Positions 5,055 to 6,986 of a stretch of 6,986 bases of DNA are shown one piece after another (positions within the stretch are counted from its first letter, which is position 1; each line of letters opens with the position of its first letter). The stretch spans positions 1 to 6,986 of the forward strand of contig CAMNHH010000112.1 of assembly GCA_946539175.1 (NCBI GenBank). Direction: 5' to 3'. The notes beneath the pieces are model-generated. The model had not been told where the DNA came from and searched no databases. It was given only the letters and a program-made list of their open reading frames with translations. Origin of the DNA: an uncultured Clostridia bacterium. GTDB taxonomy: Bacteria > Bacillota > Clostridia > Oscillospirales > Oscillospiraceae. Both the position numbers and the translations under genes were made by a program.

Positions 5055-6071
5055 ATGATCGAGCTGAAGCATCTTTGTAAGGAATTTCAAACGCCGGACG
5101 GGACCCTGGAGGCCCTGAAGGACGTCTCCCTGACCATTCCGGACGGGGACGTCTTCGGCATCATCGGCATGAGCGGCGCCGGCAAGAGCACCCTGGTCCG
5201 CTGCATCAATCTGCTGGAGCGGCCCAGCTCCGGCAGCGTCCTGGTGGACGGCGTCGCCCTGGAGGGACTTTCAGAGCAGGCTCTGCGGCCCCTGCGGCGG
5301 CAGATCACCATGATCTTTCAGGGCTTCCACCTGCTGGCCCAGCGGACTGTGCTGCGGAACGTATGCTTTCCCCTGGAGCTCAGCGGCGTCCGGCGGCGTG
5401 AGGCTGCCCGGCGGGCTCTGGAGCTGCTGGAGCTGGTGGGTCTGGCGGACAAGGCCGGAGCCTACCCGGCCCAGCTCTCCGGCGGCCAGCAGCAGCGGGT
5501 GGCCATTGCCAGAGCCCTGGCCACCGATCCCAAGGTCCTGCTCTGCGACGAGGCCACCAGCGCCCTGGACCCCAGCACCACCCATTCCATCCTGGAGCTG
5601 ATCCGGGACATCAACCGGCGGCTGGGCATCACCGTGGTGGTCATCACCCACCAGATGCAGGTGATCGAGCAGATCTGCCGCCACGTGGCCATTCTGGATC
5701 AGGGCCGGGTGCGGGAGGCAGGGGAGGTGGCGGAGATTTTCGCCCATCCCAAATCCGCCGCCGCAAAGCGGCTGGTGTTCCCGGAGGGCAGCGGTCCGTC
5801 CCCGGTCCGCCGGAACGCCGACGAGCAGCTGGTGCGGGTCATCTTCAACGGAGCCGACGCCGCCGGTTCCCCCCTGATCGCCCGGATGGCGGTGGAAAAG
5901 GGGGTGGAGGCCAACATTCTCTTCGCCTCCACCCGGACCATCGGGGAGAAGGTCTACGGCTCCATGCTGCTGGGCCTGCCCGCCGGGGCGGGGCAGCTGC
6001 AGACCGCCCGGGATTATCTGACCGGCGTATCCAACGTGGTGCTGGAGGAGGTGTCGGACGATGCTGAATGA
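5055..6071 (+). CDS. metN: Methionine ABC transporter ATP-binding protein MetN
   Basis: A 338-residue cytoplasmic ATPase that powers methionine import with MetI. The nucleotide-binding domain is complete: Walker A GMSGAGKST (residues 38-46), Q-loop FQGF (Q89), signature LSGGQ (141-145), Walker B VLLCDEA (D165, E166), D-loop SALD and switch His in VVITHQ (H199). The C-terminal part, about residues 257-335 (QLVRVIFNGADAAGSPLIARM onward), is the NIL domain characteristic of MetN. In the E. coli transporter this domain binds intracellular methionine and shuts transport off (trans-inhibition). Length is normal for MetN. The start is supported by GGAGG 6 nt upstream. The 3' end overlaps metI by 11 nt, implying coupled translation. 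The operon is therefore likely controlled twice: by the leader attenuator and by NIL feedback on the protein. Confidence 0.95.
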   Translation: MIELKHLCKEFQTPDGTLEALKDVSLTIPDGDVFGIIGMSGAGKSTLVRCINLLERPSSGSVLVDGVALEGLSEQALRPLRRQITMIFQGFHLLAQRTVLRNVCFPLELSGVRRREAARRALELLELVGLADKAGAYPAQLSGGQQQRVAIARALATDPKVLLCDEATSALDPSTTHSILELIRDINRRLGITVVVITHQMQVIEQICRHVAILDQGRVREAGEVAEIFAHPKSAAAKRLVFPEGSGPSPVRRNADEQLVRVIFNGADAAGSPLIARMAVEKGVEANILFASTRTIGEKVYGSMLLGLPAGAGQLQTARDYLTGVSNVVLEEVSDDAE

Positions 6072-6774
6072 GCTGCTTGCCTCTCCGGTCTTGCAGGACG
6101 CCTGGCGGATCATCCGCTCGGAATTCCTGGGGGCCCTCTGGGAGACGGTCTTCGTGACCCTGCTCTCCGCCCTCTTTGCCTTTGTCCTGGGGCTGCCCCT
6201 GGGGGTCCTGCTGGTGGCAGGGGAGAAGGATGGGGTCCTGCCCCTGCCCGCCTGGCTGCTGCGGCTGCTGAACTGGATCGTGAACCTGCTGCGCTCCGTG
6301 CCCTTTTTGATCCTGATGATCCTGGTTTTCCCTCTGACCCGGCTGATCATGGGCACCGTGGTGGGCACCGCCGCCTCCATCGTGCCTCTGGTGATCGCGG
6401 CCTTTCCCTTCGTGGCCCGGCTGGTGGAGAGCAGCCTGCGGGAGATCAGCCCCAGCACCGTCGAAATGGCCCGCAGCATGGGGGCCTCGCCCCTGCAGAT
6501 CATCTGCAAGGTCATGCTGCCGGAGTGCGTCCCCTCTCTGGTCTCCAACGGCACCATCGCCGTCACCACTATCCTGGGCTATTCCGCCATGAGCGGCATC
6601 CTGGGCGGCGGCGGCCTGGGAAAGATCGCCATCAATTACGGCTACTACCGCTACCAATATCTGATCATGGCCGCAGCGGTGCTGCTGCTGATCCTGCTGG
6701 TCCAGCTTTTTCAGAGCGTCGGGACCCGCCTGGCCCTCCGCCTGGACAAACGCCGCCGCGGGGCAAAATCATAA
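6061..6774 (+). CDS. metI: Methionine ABC transporter permease MetI
   Basis: A 237-residue inner-membrane permease that forms the channel as a homodimer with MetN. Hydrophobic segments lie near residues 22-52, 66-92, 98-120, 160-182 and 198-220, matching the five-helix MetI fold. The cytoplasmic coupling (EAA) loop is clear at residues 135-154, EMARSMGASPLQIICKVMLP, which docks on MetN. GILGGGGLGKIAINYGYYRYQ (about 179-199) is also typical of the family. The start lies inside metN, with ggaggagg (6044-6051) 9 nt upstream, and overlaps the metN stop by 11 nt. It is the last gene of the operon. It is of normal length, which suggests the membrane partner of the permuted MetQ is not itself rearranged. 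Confidence 0.95.
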   Translation: MLNELLASPVLQDAWRIIRSEFLGALWETVFVTLLSALFAFVLGLPLGVLLVAGEKDGVLPLPAWLLRLLNWIVNLLRSVPFLILMILVFPLTRLIMGTVVGTAASIVPLVIAAFPFVARLVESSLREISPSTVEMARSMGASPLQIICKVMLPECVPSLVSNGTIAVTTILGYSAMSGILGGGGLGKIAINYGYYRYQYLIMAAAVLLLILLVQLFQSVGTRLALRLDKRRRGAKS

Positions 6775-6784
6775 ACCCGCCACC

Positions 6785-6825
6785 GCCCGCCCAAAAGCCC
6801 GGCGCCGCCCACCCAAAAGCCCGTC
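6785..6825 (+). repeat. Two imperfect 19-bp direct repeats after metI
   Basis: A 19-bp unit occurs at 6785-6803 and again at 6807-6825 with two mismatches, sharing an identical core cccaaaagcccg (6790-6801 and 6812-6823). The period is 22 bp. It lies between the metI stop and the operon terminator, with no coding frame of note. It may be a simple slippage duplication. Confidence 0.6.
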
Positions 6826-6838
6826 GCTTCTCATCCCA

Positions 6839-6880
6839 AAAACCTCCCCGGAACGCACCGTTCCGGAGAGGTTTTCTTTT
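6839..6880 (+). terminator. Intrinsic terminator of the metQNI operon
   Basis: aaaacctc (6839-6846) pairs with gaggtttt (6868-6875), followed inside by a C-A mismatch and ccggaac (6848-6854) with gttccgg (6860-6866) around a 5-nt loop. The tail ttttctttt (6872-6880) supplies the U run. The A run on the 5' side could let it also act for a gene entering from the right on the other strand. The remaining sequence to 6986 shows no convincing gene. Confidence 0.88.
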
Positions 6881-6986
6881 GCTTCCCCACAGACCATTCA
6901 AGACCGCCGCGCCAGCACCCATACCGCGCTCCTCAAATCCATTCAAGCTCCAGGAACTCTGAAAAAATCCGAAAATAATCTGCCGC

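Noticed and set aside
4068..5090. Long - strand open frame (340 codons) opposite metQ
   Set aside because: Gly/Val/His-rich shadow of metQ; it would begin in metN and run through the attenuator terminator.
5271..6569. Long - strand open frame (432 codons) opposite metN and metI
   Set aside because: Both + strand genes are unmistakable; the antisense product is low-complexity with no motifs and no sensible start signals.

Overview
The window looks like a piece of chromosome from a GC-rich Firmicute, probably a gut clostridium of the Oscillospiraceae type. This is inferred from strong AAGGAGG-type ribosome binding sites, sigma-A promoters with TG-extended -10 boxes, compact hairpin/T-tract terminators, a lipoprotein signal peptide, and protein families common in that group. 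There are no RNA genes, insertion sequences, CRISPR arrays or phage genes; everything is chromosomal housekeeping or transport.

Layout, left to right: (1) the 3' part of a secreted-type von Willebrand factor A (MIDAS) protein on the + strand, ending in a perfect 15-bp hairpin shared with the next gene; (2) on the - strand, an SLC13/ArsB-type anion permease; (3) a 130-bp divergent promoter region; (4) on the + strand, an amidohydrolase most like 8-oxoguanine deaminase; (5) a 300-bp regulatory leader; (6) a metQ-metN-metI operon for methionine import, closed by an intrinsic terminator at about 6839-6880.

Two things stand out. First, the operon leader looks like a complete methionine-codon transcription attenuator. 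It has a perfect-consensus promoter (3846-3874) and a 38-codon leader ORF with 7 Met codons in 13 (3907-4023). A strong terminator follows (4055-4094), and a 17-pair antiterminator (3989-4008 with 4057-4077) competes with it. A 9-nt copy of the terminator arm sits between the leader's Shine-Dalgarno and AUG and could act as the protector segment. I see no S-box (SAM riboswitch) or T-box consensus. Stalling of the leader ribosome at Met codons would favour the antiterminator and switch on Met uptake.

Second, the MetQ lipoprotein appears to be circularly permuted. The part that is C-terminal in ordinary MetQ (from TVAIPNDTTNEARALLLL to GAVV) comes directly after the lipobox. A linker of about 18 residues follows, and then the ordinary N-terminal part (ISVAASPTPHAEIL to VHVEPLGVY) ends the protein. 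Nothing obvious is lost or duplicated, and the cut falls where the canonical chain crosses between lobes. MetN (with its C-terminal NIL domain) and MetI look canonical, so a permuted binding protein would be serving a standard MetNI transporter.
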